Counted from the first letter of the stretch, positions 7,982-17,390 are shown. The stretch: DNA of 64,000 nt from an uncultured Kordia sp. (GCF_947496985.1 NZ_CANMEZ010000004.1:186001-250000), one strand, 5' to 3'. The notes: a model not told the origin generated them from the sequence alone. Numbers and translations are program-made.

Positions 7982-8909
7982 GTTTTGTTAATATTTGTTG
8001 TGTAGGATGATAACAATATTCATACTTCTTACAACCACCAAAAATGGTATCATCCGTTACTAGATCATAAAAACTTTTAATATGATCAAGTGCTAAATGT
8101 CCTTGTCTATTAAGAACTACCTGTTCTTTTTGTATTTCAAAAAAGCCAGCTAATTTATGAATTATATTTTTTATCTGTAAATCACCAAAACCATAATATC
8201 CTTGATATTGTAATACATAGCCTGTAAGATGGTGTATACTTTTTATTTTTTCTTTTTTAATGATTTTTAGAATATTGGTTTCTAAAATATTTAATCCGTT
8301 AGTAACATCTGGAAAACGCTTCAAATGCGCACTTATACAGTTTGATAAATATGGAAAAGAAGATTTGTGAGTAACAAACTCCTTAAAAATTGTATGATCA
8401 TCTGTACAATACAATCGCCATAATTCATTGGCTAACATGATGTCATACTTTGTGAGTGTAATTTTTTCGTTGTAGTGTTTTAGTAATTGTTTATCCGTAA
8501 GTTCACCTAAGCCTTTTAAATGTGTTTCTTTAGGAATCCAGCCACTGCAAACTAAATAGATAGGAATATCTAATTTCTTGGTTTTTAGATAGCTCAATGC
8601 GGCAATCATATTAATATGACAAAATACATCATATTCAAACCATAATACTATAGAAGTGTATTCTTTATAATTAGTTTCTAATAAAGGTTTTAGAAACGAT
8701 GTTACATAGGTTTCTTCGGTAGCTTCAAACTGTGCTAAATAATTGACGCGTGCGTTTTTGAAATCGTCAGAGGCTAAATTAAATACAGTTTTACCTTCGC
8801 ATAACATTTCACGCCAAACTAATTGATCGTCATGAATTCCGATATCGTGAAGTCGTGATACTAAACTATCACCATTAATAATATGAAGTGTTTTTTGTGT
8901 CATTTTCAT
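7974..8909 (-). CDS. DUF1835 domain-containing protein
   Basis: A 311-residue protein whose N-terminus ('TLHIINGDSLVSRLHDIGIHDDQLVWREMLCEGK') is the signature of DUF1835; a C-terminal DUF3658-like region is likely. I use the ATG at 8909 because it gives a 4-bp ATGA overlap with the stop of the SUI1 gene; a second ATG lies two codons later. No transmembrane or signal segment. Function is unknown in the family. Here it is tightly coupled to SUI1 and a nucleoside phosphorylase, which points to a cytoplasmic nucleotide- or translation-related job, but this is inference. Confidence 0.85.
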   Translation of the reverse strand: MKMTQKTLHIINGDSLVSRLHDIGIHDDQLVWREMLCEGKTVFNLASDDFKNARVNYLAQFEATEETYVTSFLKPLLETNYKEYTSIVLWFEYDVFCHINMIAALSYLKTKKLDIPIYLVCSGWIPKETHLKGLGELTDKQLLKHYNEKITLTKYDIMLANELWRLYCTDDHTIFKEFVTHKSSFPYLSNCISAHLKRFPDVTNGLNILETNILKIIKKEKIKSIHHLTGYVLQYQGYYGFGDLQIKNIIHKLAGFFEIQKEQVVLNRQGHLALDHIKSFYDLVTDDTIFGGCKKYEYCYHPTQQILTKHE

Positions 8910-9256
8910 CCACCAACACGTTTTACATTATATCCTTCTTTTTGTAATATTTGAATAATTTTATCACGATAATTTCCTTGAATAAGGATTTCATTGTCTT
9001 TGATGCTTCCACCAACTCCACATTTTACCTTTAAGAGTTTGGCTAATGCTTTTAAATCGTCTTCTAATCCAACAAAACCTTTTACAACCGTTACAATTTT
9101 TCCTCCACGACCTTTATTGCTAAAGTGTGCTTCTAGTTTTTGTTCTTTAGGAGAAAGTGTTTCTTCTGCAGAGTTATTTTCGAGTTCAAAATCATCATTT
9201 GTGGAGAATACAAAACCTCCTAAGTCTTCTAAACTACTAAGTTTTTTCTTTGCCAT
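8906..9256 (-). CDS. SUI1/YciH-family translation initiation factor
   Basis: A 116-residue protein with a 45-residue acidic N-terminal extension and a SUI1 (eIF1-like) domain over residues 48-116: 'NKGRGGKIVTVVKGF', 'LKALAKLLKVKCGVGGS', 'EILIQGNYRDKIIQILQKEGY'. Bacterial members (YciH) influence start-codon fidelity on the 30S subunit. It is the first gene of the minus-strand operon and overlaps DUF1835 by 4 bp. Placing a translation factor with a nucleoside phosphorylase is unusual and worth noting. Confidence 0.93.
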   Translation of the reverse strand: MAKKKLSSLEDLGGFVFSTNDDFELENNSAEETLSPKEQKLEAHFSNKGRGGKIVTVVKGFVGLEDDLKALAKLLKVKCGVGGSIKDNEILIQGNYRDKIIQILQKEGYNVKRVGG

Positions 9257-9340
9257 TATATACTAAATACTTGTAATTCGTTTATTGTTTTAAATATACA
9301 CAATTTAGCGTATGAAAAGTACTAAATTGGATGCTTTTAA

Positions 9341-9379
9341 AAAAAGAACACTAACAGCAAGAGCTATTAGTGTTTTTGT
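9341..9379 (-). terminator. Terminator of the 2OG-Fe(II) oxygenase gene
   Basis: An 8-bp outer stem (AACACTAA 9347-9354 with TTAGTGTT 9367-9374) with an inner AGC/GCT pair of arms, flanked by A5 on the left and T5 on the right. It lies 42 bp after the oxygenase stop and separates it from the SUI1 operon. Confidence 0.82.
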
Positions 9380-9416
9380 ATCGCTTGGGAATTTTTATAT
9401 GTAATTCCGAATGGTG

Positions 9417-10367
9417 TTACTTTTTTACTAGACCAAGTTCAATAAGTCGTTCATTTAAGAATTGACCTGCAGTAATATCGTCAAATTTTTTAGGGTTTTC
9501 TTCGTCAATACAGTTTTCTAAACAATCTAACGGCATTTCGCTAATAGGATGCATAAAGAAAGGAATAGAGTAGCGCGAGCTTCCCCAAAGTTCTCTTGGT
9601 GGATTTACTACTCGGTGAATTGTAGATTTTAATTTGTTATTACTGTGACGTGATAACATGTCTCCAACATTAATTACCAATTCATCTGGCTCAGCAATAG
9701 CGTCAAGCCATTCGCCATCATGTCGTTGTACTTGCAATCCTTTACCATGTGATCCCATTAACAAAGTAATCAGGTTGATATCTCCATGTGCTGCTGCACG
9801 TACTGCATCTTTTGGTTCGCTTGTAATTGGTGGGTAGTGGATAGGACGTAAAATACTGTTTCCGTTTTTAATAAAATTATCAAAGTAGAATTCGTCCAAA
9901 CCTAAATGTAAAGCTAACGCTCTTAATACATAGATTCCTGTTTTTTCAAGCATTTGATATGTTTCCTTTCCAACAGCATTAAAATCTGATAATTCTTCTA
10001 CTGTTACATTATCAGGGTATTCGGCTTTTAAAGCATCATTATCTTCTACATACTGACCAAAATGCCAAAACTCTTTTAAATCACCAACTTTTCTACCTTT
10101 TGCGCTTTCTTTTCCAAATGAAACATATCCACGTTGCCCGCCAATACCTTCAATTTCGTATTTGCTTTTAGTTTCTAACGGTAATCCAAAGAATTTCTTG
10201 ATTTCATCATATAAATCATCTACAAGTTTATCACTTAAAAAATGACCTTTCAAGGCAACAAAACCAATGTCTTCATAGGCTTTTCCTATTTCATCAATAA
10301 ATTTTTGTTTTCTTGTCGGATCATCAGATAAGAAATCTTGAAGATTTACACTTGGAATATTTTTCAT
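9417..10367 (-). CDS. Isopenicillin-N-synthase-family 2OG-Fe(II) oxygenase
   Basis: A 316-residue cytoplasmic non-haem iron oxygenase. The N-terminal DIOX_N region is residues 5-115 ('DIGFVALKGH'), and the catalytic 2OG-FeII_Oxy region follows with the iron triad His194-x-Asp196 in 'AAHGDINLITLL' and His251 in 'STIHRVVNPP', plus the 2-oxoglutarate-anchoring Arg265-x-Ser267 in 'SRYSIPFF'. The family includes antibiotic-forming, hormone-forming and many uncharacterised enzymes; the substrate is unknown. The gene is monocistronic with its own terminator. Its upstream region carries a perfect 18-bp inverted repeat. Confidence 0.92.
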   Translation of the reverse strand: MKNIPSVNLQDFLSDDPTRKQKFIDEIGKAYEDIGFVALKGHFLSDKLVDDLYDEIKKFFGLPLETKSKYEIEGIGGQRGYVSFGKESAKGRKVGDLKEFWHFGQYVEDNDALKAEYPDNVTVEELSDFNAVGKETYQMLEKTGIYVLRALALHLGLDEFYFDNFIKNGNSILRPIHYPPITSEPKDAVRAAAHGDINLITLLMGSHGKGLQVQRHDGEWLDAIAEPDELVINVGDMLSRHSNNKLKSTIHRVVNPPRELWGSSRYSIPFFMHPISEMPLDCLENCIDEENPKKFDDITAGQFLNERLIELGLVKK

Positions 10368-10432
10368 GTAATTCAGGTTTTAATATTTGTAAAACACATG
10401 GTTTATTTATCTAATATATACATCAGGGTAAA

Positions 10433-10529
10433 ACCAAATTGTTAATAACTTTATAGCGTTTCATCGCTTATAGTTACAAATGTAGCTAAAAAAATACTGT
10501 CCAAAAAAGAGAGTTATTAACAATTTGGT
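10433..10529. repeat. 18-bp perfect inverted repeat upstream of divergent genes
   Basis: Arms 10433-10450 (ACCAAATTGTTAATAACT) and 10512-10529 (its exact reverse complement) are separated by 61 bp. Each arm contains the near-palindrome GTTAATAAC. It lies in the 282-bp region between the divergent oxygenase (minus) and sulfotransferase (plus). Candidate roles are a looping operator pair, an RNA hairpin, or the ends of a tiny mobile element. Confidence 0.75.
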
Positions 10530-10649
10530 GAATTAAAGAAATACAGTTGGAAAGTTTAGTATATTCACCTCCTGAAAATAATACTTTTTAGCTGTATAAC
10601 TACTGTTAATGTTAGTAGTTTTAAAGATAATTAATACGATACCTAGTAT

Positions 10650-11357
10650 ATGAAATTTCCAGAATTTTCAAATAAAGAAAAAAGCGTTAGTATGTCGCCT
10701 TCAATTTCGTTTATAAAAGGCATATTTAGACGGCTATTTATATCTCCAAAAGAGAAAATATTTGTTATTGGATTTCATAAAACAGGAACTTCATCACTAG
10801 GAAAAGCATTGCAAATGCTGGGCTATAGAGTTTGTGGTGCTTTCCCAAGTATAGATCATACCGATATTGAATTTCTCAATAATAAGAAAGAAGTATTGAA
10901 TACTATTGAGTCAATTTTTGACACATATGATGCCTTTCAAGATACGCCTTGGTTCTGGTTTTATAAAGAATTACACGAGCGCTATCCGAATGCAAAATTT
11001 ATTCTTTCTAGTAGAAATCCGCAAAAGTGGATGCGTAGTGTTTCAAATCATTTTGGAGGAAATCCGAATTGGAAATTTCATAGTTGGATTTACAACGGAA
11101 ATGGAGATCCAATAGGAAATGAAGATTTGTATATTGAAACATTTAAAATGCATAATGCAGAAGTAAAGGCTTTTTTTGAAGGAAATCCTAACTTTCTAGA
11201 AATGAATTTGGCAGATGGCGACAATTGGAACAAATTGTGTTCTTTTTTAAATCGTAGAAAGCCACTGTATACATTTCCACATGTAAGTTCAGTAGGAGAT
11301 CAAACTAATAAGAAGCGTCAGTTGATATATAAAATCAAAAAAATGCTTGGATATTGA
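10650..11357 (+). CDS. Sulfotransferase-family protein
   Basis: A 235-residue PAPS-dependent sulfotransferase-like protein. The 5'-phosphosulfate-binding loop is 'FVIGFHKTGTSSLGKAL' (residues 38-53) and the 3'-phosphate-binding motif is 'FILSSRNPQKWMRSV' (117-131, Arg122 and Ser130). The family transfers sulfate from PAPS to sugars, lipids or proteins; this short form resembles the bacterial sulfotransferases similar to animal 'sulfotransferase family' proteins. No signal peptide is seen, so it is probably cytoplasmic or membrane-associated. It precedes the E1 dehydrogenase gene by 81 bp but the two functions are not obviously linked. Confidence 0.85.
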   Translation: MKFPEFSNKEKSVSMSPSISFIKGIFRRLFISPKEKIFVIGFHKTGTSSLGKALQMLGYRVCGAFPSIDHTDIEFLNNKKEVLNTIESIFDTYDAFQDTPWFWFYKELHERYPNAKFILSSRNPQKWMRSVSNHFGGNPNWKFHSWIYNGNGDPIGNEDLYIETFKMHNAEVKAFFEGNPNFLEMNLADGDNWNKLCSFLNRRKPLYTFPHVSSVGDQTNKKRQLIYKIKKMLGY

Positions 11358-11438
11358 TGCTACTTTTTTTCTAAAGAAATATTATCAAAAAAATTTTTGA
11401 TGAACCGTTTTTTTTGGTCATTTTTGAATATATAATTA

Positions 11439-13451
11439 ATGGTGACCATACACCAACCAACCAGACACAAATTCATGTTATACGACAAGGGAAATTTGAC
11501 CAACGATACGTTGATCTCATTATATAAAAAAATGCTCAAGCCGAGAATGATAGAAGAGAAGATGTTAATTCTTCTTCGTCAGGGAAAAATCTCAAAATGG
11601 TTTGGCGGAATTGGACAAGAAGCAATTGCAGTCGGAGTTACTTCTTCATTAACAAAAGAGGAATATATTTTACCAATGCACCGTAATTTAGGTGTATTTA
11701 CTACACGAGAAATCCCTTTATTTCGCTTGTTTTCACAATGGCAAGGAAAAGCCAATGGTTTTACCAAAGGACGTGATCGTAGTTTTCATTTTGGTACGCA
11801 AGAGTTTAATATTGTGGGAATGATTTCGCATTTAGGACCACAAATGGGCGTTGCTAGCGGAATTGCTTTGGCAAATAAATTGAAAGATAATAAACATGCA
11901 TGTGCTGTTTTTACTGGTGAAGGGGGAACAAGTGAAGGAGATTTTCATGAAGCATTGAACGTAGCTTCTGTATGGAGTTTACCAGTTTTATTTTGTATAG
12001 AAAATAATGGATATGGTTTATCTACACCAACTTCGGAGCAATATAATTGTGAGCATTTAGCTGATAGAGCCAAAGGATACGGAATGGAATCACATATTAT
12101 TGATGGAAATAATATTGTAGAAGTATATACAAAGGTTTCCGAACTTGCAGATAGTATACGTAAAAACCCAAGACCAATTTTGCTAGAGTTTAAAACCTTT
12201 AGAATGCGTGGACATGAAGAAGCGAGTGGTACGAAGTACGTTCCGAAGGAATTAATGGCAGAATGGGCAGCAAAAGATCCAATAGATAATTATCGTGATT
12301 TTTTAACACTTGAGGGTATTTTAACAGCTGAACAAGATGAAGAGTTTCGAAAAGAAATTAAAGCTGAAATTAATGAAAATTTACAAAAAGCTTTTGATGA
12401 AGAAAAAATAAGCTCTACTAAAAGTATAGAATTAAGTGACGTGTATCAAGATTCATTATTTGAGGAAGTTATATGTAATGAAGAAGTTGAGAGTATACGT
12501 TTTGTAGATGCAGTTTCGAAAGGATTAAAACAATCAATGGAACGTCATGATGACTTGATAGTCATGGGACAAGATATTGCTGAATATGGTGGTGTTTTTA
12601 AAATTACAGATAAGTTTATAGATCAATTTGGAAGAGATCGCGTACGCAATACACCTATTTGTGAATCGGCTATTGTTTCAATGGCATATGGAGTTTCTGT
12701 AAACGGAATGAAAGCTGTTATGGAAATGCAATTTGCTGATTTTGTTTCGAGTGGATTCAATCCAATTGTGAATTTATTAGCAAAATCACATTACCGTTGG
12801 AATCAAAATGCAGATGTAGTGGTTCGAATGCCATGTGGTGCAGGTGTTGGTGCTGGACCTTTTCATTCACAAACAAATGAAGCTTGGTTTACTAAAACGC
12901 CAGGGTTAAAAGTAGTATATCCAGCATTTCCGAAAGATGCAAAAGGTTTGTTAGCTGCCGCTATTAATGACCCAAATCCAGTATTATTCTTTGAACACAA
13001 AGCATTGTATAGAAGTATTTATGAAGATGTACCTACTGATTATTACACCTTACCATTAGGAAAAGCTTCGGTATTAAAAGAAGGAAATGATATAACGATT
13101 ATCACTTACGGAGCAGCTGTACATTGGGCATTGGATGTGTTAGGTAAGAATACTGATATTTCAGCAGATTTAATTGACTTACGTTCTTTACAACCATTAG
13201 ATACAGCGGCAATTTATGCTTCAGTTAAAAAGACAGGAAAAGCGATTATTTTACAAGAAGATTCGTTGTTTGGAAGTATTTCTAGCGATATTTCGGCTAT
13301 GATTATGGAAAACTGTTTTGAATACCTTGACGGACCTGTAAAGCGTTTGGCTAGTATGGAAACACCAATTCCATTTGATCAAGGCTTAGAACAGCAGTAT
13401 TTGGCTAAAAACGAGTTTGAAGACGTATTGAAGGAAGTATTAGCGTATTAG
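11439..13451 (+). CDS. Fused E1 alpha/beta 2-oxoacid dehydrogenase
   Basis: A 670-residue thiamine-diphosphate enzyme in which the alpha and beta subunits of E1 are one polypeptide. The alpha part (about 20-330) has the ThDP motif from 'TGEGGTSEGDFHEAL' (GEG at 160) to 'ENNGYG' (NN at 189-190). The beta part (about 350-670) has 'MGQDIAEYGGVFKIT', 'RVRNTPICESAIVSMAYG', 'MPCGAGVGAGPFHSQ' and the C-terminal transketolase domain. It decarboxylates a 2-oxoacid and passes the acyl group to a lipoyl E2; branched-chain 2-oxoacids are the likely substrates, but pyruvate-type cannot be excluded. The start could also be the ATG at 11475, nearer the family N-terminus. A strong terminator follows. Confidence 0.92.
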   Translation: MVTIHQPTRHKFMLYDKGNLTNDTLISLYKKMLKPRMIEEKMLILLRQGKISKWFGGIGQEAIAVGVTSSLTKEEYILPMHRNLGVFTTREIPLFRLFSQWQGKANGFTKGRDRSFHFGTQEFNIVGMISHLGPQMGVASGIALANKLKDNKHACAVFTGEGGTSEGDFHEALNVASVWSLPVLFCIENNGYGLSTPTSEQYNCEHLADRAKGYGMESHIIDGNNIVEVYTKVSELADSIRKNPRPILLEFKTFRMRGHEEASGTKYVPKELMAEWAAKDPIDNYRDFLTLEGILTAEQDEEFRKEIKAEINENLQKAFDEEKISSTKSIELSDVYQDSLFEEVICNEEVESIRFVDAVSKGLKQSMERHDDLIVMGQDIAEYGGVFKITDKFIDQFGRDRVRNTPICESAIVSMAYGVSVNGMKAVMEMQFADFVSSGFNPIVNLLAKSHYRWNQNADVVVRMPCGAGVGAGPFHSQTNEAWFTKTPGLKVVYPAFPKDAKGLLAAAINDPNPVLFFEHKALYRSIYEDVPTDYYTLPLGKASVLKEGNDITIITYGAAVHWALDVLGKNTDISADLIDLRSLQPLDTAAIYASVKKTGKAIILQEDSLFGSISSDISAMIMENCFEYLDGPVKRLASMETPIPFDQGLEQQYLAKNEFEDVLKEVLAY

Positions 13452-13477
13452 ATTTTAATAAGCTAGTTTAAAACATA

Positions 13478-13512
13478 AAAAATCCCAATATTCTATGAGT
13501 ATTGGGATTTTT
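13478..13512. terminator. Bidirectional terminator between E1 and small secreted protein
   Basis: A 13-bp stem AAAAATCCCAATA (13478-13490) with its complement 13500-13512 and a 9-nt loop, with A and T tracts built into the stem ends. It serves the convergent E1 gene and the VPS10 operon. Confidence 0.9.
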
Positions 13513-13540
13513 GGGTTAGTAGTAAATAGGAGTGAAGGCG

Positions 13541-13966
13541 TTACCTTCGTGTTATAGTTTTTTCTTTGAATGTTGAAATATTCAATGCACCATTCGTATC
13601 GTTAGCTTTGTAGTAAATGATCGCTTTTTCAGTGACATCATTAGTTGCACTTTTTGTGTCAGCAACCGTGAAATTACCTTCATTTAATGAAGCATTAAGT
13701 GTATAATTTTTATTGTTCTTCTTTTTTGATAAATAATGATTCACTTTATATGTTTTGCCTGCATCATAAATTAAAACACTATCGACATGAAGATCGATAG
13801 TGTTTAACAGTGTTATCTCAAAAAGATAGTTAGTGTACGGCTTAGTCATATCTGTGCCTTGTATAATGGTTTGCTTTGTAGAAGATATTAGCTTTATACC
13901 TTCATCACACGCCATTATATTGAGTGTTAGTACACATAATATAAATAATATTAAAAACCGTTTCAT
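13541..13966 (-). CDS. Small secreted or lipoprotein partner of the VPS10 protein
   Basis: A 141-residue exported protein. The N-terminal hydrophobic stretch ends 'LTLNIMAC', which could be a lipobox (IMAC) or an ordinary signal peptide. The rest is beta-rich ('YLFEITLLNTIDLHVDSVLIYDAGKTYKVN') with no family I recognise. Its start codon overlaps the stop of the large VPS10 gene by one base (TAATG), so the two are translationally coupled and the small protein probably acts with the large one outside the cell or at the cell surface. Function unknown. Confidence 0.72.
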   Translation of the reverse strand: MKRFLILFILCVLTLNIMACDEGIKLISSTKQTIIQGTDMTKPYTNYLFEITLLNTIDLHVDSVLIYDAGKTYKVNHYLSKKKNNKNYTLNASLNEGNFTVADTKSATNDVTEKAIIYYKANDTNGALNISTFKEKTITRR

Positions 13967-16473
13967 TAATTAACAACAATTTTCTTTATAATACTTTTTC
14001 CGTCATTACTAATTTTTACCATGTATAAACCTTTTGCAAAACCATCTAAGTCTATTTTTTCTTCAGTAGCAGTTGTATTGATTTCTTTTACAACTGAACC
14101 AATAAGGTTGTATACAAGGATGTTTTTATTTCCTGATAAATTTTGTAATGATATAGTAAACTTTTTATCTATAGTTGGGTTTGGATATACTTTTACAGCA
14201 TTTTGTGGTAATTGCGTTTCCCCAACAGATAAAGAAGCTTCGTCAATAGCAACTTCCCAAACACCTCTACCAAATGTAGCGGCACGTAGTTTGTTAGTTG
14301 CATAGTGAATTTCAATATCGTTTACAATTACATTTGGCAATCCTTGTCCTAAACGTACCCAGTCGCCAACAGAATCAGTTCTGTAGTATACTCCTAAATC
14401 TGTTGCTAGGAATAACTCTCCATCTGTAGTTCCAGTTCTGTACAGGATTTTATGTGTTGGAATGTTTGGTAATGTCCCAGTAATGTCTACCCACAAGGCT
14501 CCACTAGTGGTAGATTTATATACTTTCCCTGCTTGATATCCAGAATATGCAATATATACTTCGGTAGGATTTGTTGGATGTACTTCTATACTTTTTACAT
14601 TTCCTGCTTGTGGTAACGCAACTGGTGCCCAAAAAAGACCTCCATTAGTTGTTCTACGTACGCCATTACTTCCTGAAACATAAATTACATCAGGATCAGA
14701 GGGAGCAATAGAGATAAATTCAACAGTTCCAACACCTGAATTTAAGTTTGTCCAATTGTTTCCTTGATCTACTGATCTATAAATATCTCCAAAACCTCCA
14801 AAAATAGTTGTAGGTACAGTTGGATGAATTTCTAATTCCCATACAAAAGGAGCACCATTTGGTGTAGGGACAAATTGTGAAGAAGCAAATCCATTAGTTG
14901 TTCTAAACATAGTTCCTGCTTGGCTACAAGTCCACGCAATATCACTGTTAGAATAATCCCATAAACCTTCAACTCCATCACTTCCTGGATTTCTTCCAAT
15001 CCAATCGGTTCCATCATATTGTCCTATATCATTATCTTGTGCTCCAGCAATTAATAAGTTTGCATTTTGCGGTGTTCCAGATACATTATAGTATTGTGTA
15101 ATAGTAATTCCTGAAGATAAATCTGCCCAAGCATTATCTAATTGTGCATCTCCCATAAAAATTCCACCATCATTTACAGAAATAGCCATATTAGTTCCCG
15201 GAACAAATTTCATATCATGATGATCAGAATGCACATAAAAATAAGGATTTCCAGCTTCCCAATATCCATCTAAATATTTTTCCCATGTAGCACCTCCATC
15301 AGTGGAACGCCATCCATCAACACCACCAGCTAAAACTAAATTTTCATTTATTGGAGAAATTGCTAAAGTAACATTGTAACCACCTTGTGAGCTGAAGCCA
15401 GGAATGTTTCCAACAAGTGTCCACATACTTCCTTGATCTGTAGATCTTCTAATTCTTCCAAAATTATCAATTGATAATATTAAATCAGTATTAGCTGCCG
15501 TAGTTGCAAAATCTAATCGAGAAAAAGCCGGTCTAGCTGCTACTGTCCATGTAGTTCCATTATCTGTAGAAACATAAAAACGTCCAGATCTAGAAGTTGC
15601 ATACATAATTGTATTACTTCCTTCTTTATAGCCTATATCATTAAAAATAGCTGCATTTTCAGTAAATACGTCTGTCCAAGTAGTTCCCCCGTCAGTTGTA
15701 CGCTTGATATTATTTCGTGTAGTAGCGAAAACTGTATTTACATTATTTGGATCAATCAATACCTTTGAAATAATATTACTTTGACCTAATGTAAACGATA
15801 AGCCTGTAATTGCCCAATTGTTACCTCCATCAGTAGTTTTTAATACACCTACGGATCTATTTTGAAAACCATCTACATCTCCAGTTGCAGCATATACAAT
15901 GTTTGTATTTGTAGGGTCTATAGCAATATCAGAGATTCCCATATTTGGAAATTCATCTCCTTGTGCTGTCCAAGTTGTTCCTCCATCAGTTGTTTTCCAA
16001 ATTCCTCCTGCGGGTGTACCAATATACATAGTATTTGTGTCATTTCCTGCAAAAGCAACTGCATTTATACGCCCCATTCCTGGATAGAAACCAATATTTG
16101 AAACGGGTGGCGTTATGGGACCTAAAAGTGACCAAGCTACATCAGCAACTGTTTCAGGACTATCCGAAGTACGTTGTTGTTCTTGCTCAGTATTCCAAAG
16201 GTTAGCCATGTATGAAGCTGGCATAAATTTACCATTTGGCAATACACGATCTTTCCAAAAAGCTGCCCAACGTTCAAATTGCTTAACTTTTTTTCTACTT
16301 TTTCTATCTGTGTTATTTCTTAAAGGAGCTAATACTTGATTTTCTTGTTCAACAATTTCAAAATAGTTACTGTTTTCATCAAGAATAGAGGTTCGCCAAT
16401 TTTGTCCATAGGTTAGCGAGGAAAATCCTAATGCTAGGACGCCTGTAAGCGTTAAACATAGTTTTCTTTTCAT
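13966..16473 (-). CDS. VPS10/BNR-repeat protein with T9SS sorting tail
   Basis: An 835-residue secreted protein. It begins with a signal peptide ending near 'TYGQ'. From about residue 115 to 745 there are many Asp-box/BNR turns of the sortilin VPS10 beta-propeller type ('KTTDGGTTWTAQG', 'STDNGTTWTV', 'STDGGATWEKY', 'RTTNGGLFW'). The last 75 residues are a type A T9SS C-terminal sorting domain ('VKVYPNPTIDKKFTISLQN', ending 'GKSIIKKIVVN'), so it should cross the outer membrane by the type IX system and be attached or released. Such propellers are often glycan- or peptidase-related, but no catalytic residue can be assigned here. Complete gene. Confidence 0.92.
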   Translation of the reverse strand: MKRKLCLTLTGVLALGFSSLTYGQNWRTSILDENSNYFEIVEQENQVLAPLRNNTDRKSRKKVKQFERWAAFWKDRVLPNGKFMPASYMANLWNTEQEQQRTSDSPETVADVAWSLLGPITPPVSNIGFYPGMGRINAVAFAGNDTNTMYIGTPAGGIWKTTDGGTTWTAQGDEFPNMGISDIAIDPTNTNIVYAATGDVDGFQNRSVGVLKTTDGGNNWAITGLSFTLGQSNIISKVLIDPNNVNTVFATTRNNIKRTTDGGTTWTDVFTENAAIFNDIGYKEGSNTIMYATSRSGRFYVSTDNGTTWTVAARPAFSRLDFATTAANTDLILSIDNFGRIRRSTDQGSMWTLVGNIPGFSSQGGYNVTLAISPINENLVLAGGVDGWRSTDGGATWEKYLDGYWEAGNPYFYVHSDHHDMKFVPGTNMAISVNDGGIFMGDAQLDNAWADLSSGITITQYYNVSGTPQNANLLIAGAQDNDIGQYDGTDWIGRNPGSDGVEGLWDYSNSDIAWTCSQAGTMFRTTNGFASSQFVPTPNGAPFVWELEIHPTVPTTIFGGFGDIYRSVDQGNNWTNLNSGVGTVEFISIAPSDPDVIYVSGSNGVRRTTNGGLFWAPVALPQAGNVKSIEVHPTNPTEVYIAYSGYQAGKVYKSTTSGALWVDITGTLPNIPTHKILYRTGTTDGELFLATDLGVYYRTDSVGDWVRLGQGLPNVIVNDIEIHYATNKLRAATFGRGVWEVAIDEASLSVGETQLPQNAVKVYPNPTIDKKFTISLQNLSGNKNILVYNLIGSVVKEINTTATEEKIDLDGFAKGLYMVKISNDGKSIIKKIVVN

Positions 16474-16704
16474 GTGAGAGTTTAGTTTTTAGGTTTAGCA
16501 ATTTCTTTGGAGTTAAACAGCTTATATTGAAAACACCCTACTTTTTATCTATAAAATTAATTAAATATGTATTTTTTTATGATTTTAATAACGAATTCAA
16601 TAGTCGTGTTGTATATATATGGATTCGTTAATGTGTTGATTACAAAATAGTTCAACTTATTTGTAATGTTTTAGAAATTTTACTGTCTAAAAACAAAAAT
16701 ATAT

Positions 16705-17340
16705 ATGAGTTTAACAGCACAGTTAAAAGAATTTGCAGCCGCAAGTATAAAACGTCATCCAGGTGAAGCACAAACTATTATGAAACAAGCTATTGATGAT
16801 TTAGTAGCAAGCGAAATGATTCAGAAAGCTTTAAAAACTGGAGATCAACTTCCTGAAATTGTATTAGGAAATGCATTGGGAAACCAAGTAAATGTCAATG
16901 ATATATTGAAAGAAAGCAAAGTAGTCATTGCTTTTTATCGTGGAAATTGGTGCCCATACTGTAATATTCAGTTACGTGCTTTACAACAAGCTGTTCCTGA
17001 GTTTGAAGCCAAAGGAGCTAAGTTAGTAGTTATTGGTCCTGAATTACCCGATAACTCATTAACAACAACAGAAAAAAACGAATTAACTTTTGAAGTCTTG
17101 TCAGATATTGATATGATTGTTGTGCGCAGTATGAATTTAGTATATCAATTGCCAACAGCATTGCAGGAATTATATGAAAAATTTGGTATTGATTTAGAAA
17201 CGAATCAAGGAAATGAAAATCAGGAACTTCCAATAGCAGCTACGTATGTTGTAGAGCAAAACGGAACGATTTCATATCACTTTTTAGAAGAAGATTACAA
17301 ATTAAGAGCAGATCCCCAAGATATTCTCAACGTACTTTAA
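16705..17340 (+). CDS. Peroxiredoxin-like (AhpC/TSA) protein
   Basis: A 211-residue thioredoxin-fold protein. A helical N-terminal 45 residues precede the AhpC/TSA-like core with 'VIAFYRGNWCPYCNIQLRAL' (Cys83-x-x-Cys86). The CPYC arrangement marks the peroxiredoxin-like branch that retains both cysteines of a thioredoxin motif, rather than classical TxxC peroxiredoxins. It probably reduces peroxides or acts as a cytoplasmic thiol oxidoreductase. There is no signal peptide. A terminator follows within 30 bp, so the gene is monocistronic. Confidence 0.88.
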   Translation: MSLTAQLKEFAAASIKRHPGEAQTIMKQAIDDLVASEMIQKALKTGDQLPEIVLGNALGNQVNVNDILKESKVVIAFYRGNWCPYCNIQLRALQQAVPEFEAKGAKLVVIGPELPDNSLTTTEKNELTFEVLSDIDMIVVRSMNLVYQLPTALQELYEKFGIDLETNQGNENQELPIAATYVVEQNGTISYHFLEEDYKLRADPQDILNVL

Positions 17341-17366
17341 AAAAGTATTGCAATTAGCTATATAAG

Positions 17367-17390
17367 AAGACCGTGAAAACGGTCTTTTTG
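17367..17390 (+). terminator. Terminator of the peroxiredoxin-like gene
   Basis: An 8-bp stem AAGACCGT/ACGGTCTT (17367-17374 with 17379-17386), GAAA tetraloop and a T run. Confidence 0.88.

Noticed and set aside
15862-16339. Plus-strand frames inside the VPS10 gene
   Set aside because: Shadows of the BNR repeat codons in the opposite strand; Cys/Ser-rich low-complexity translations.
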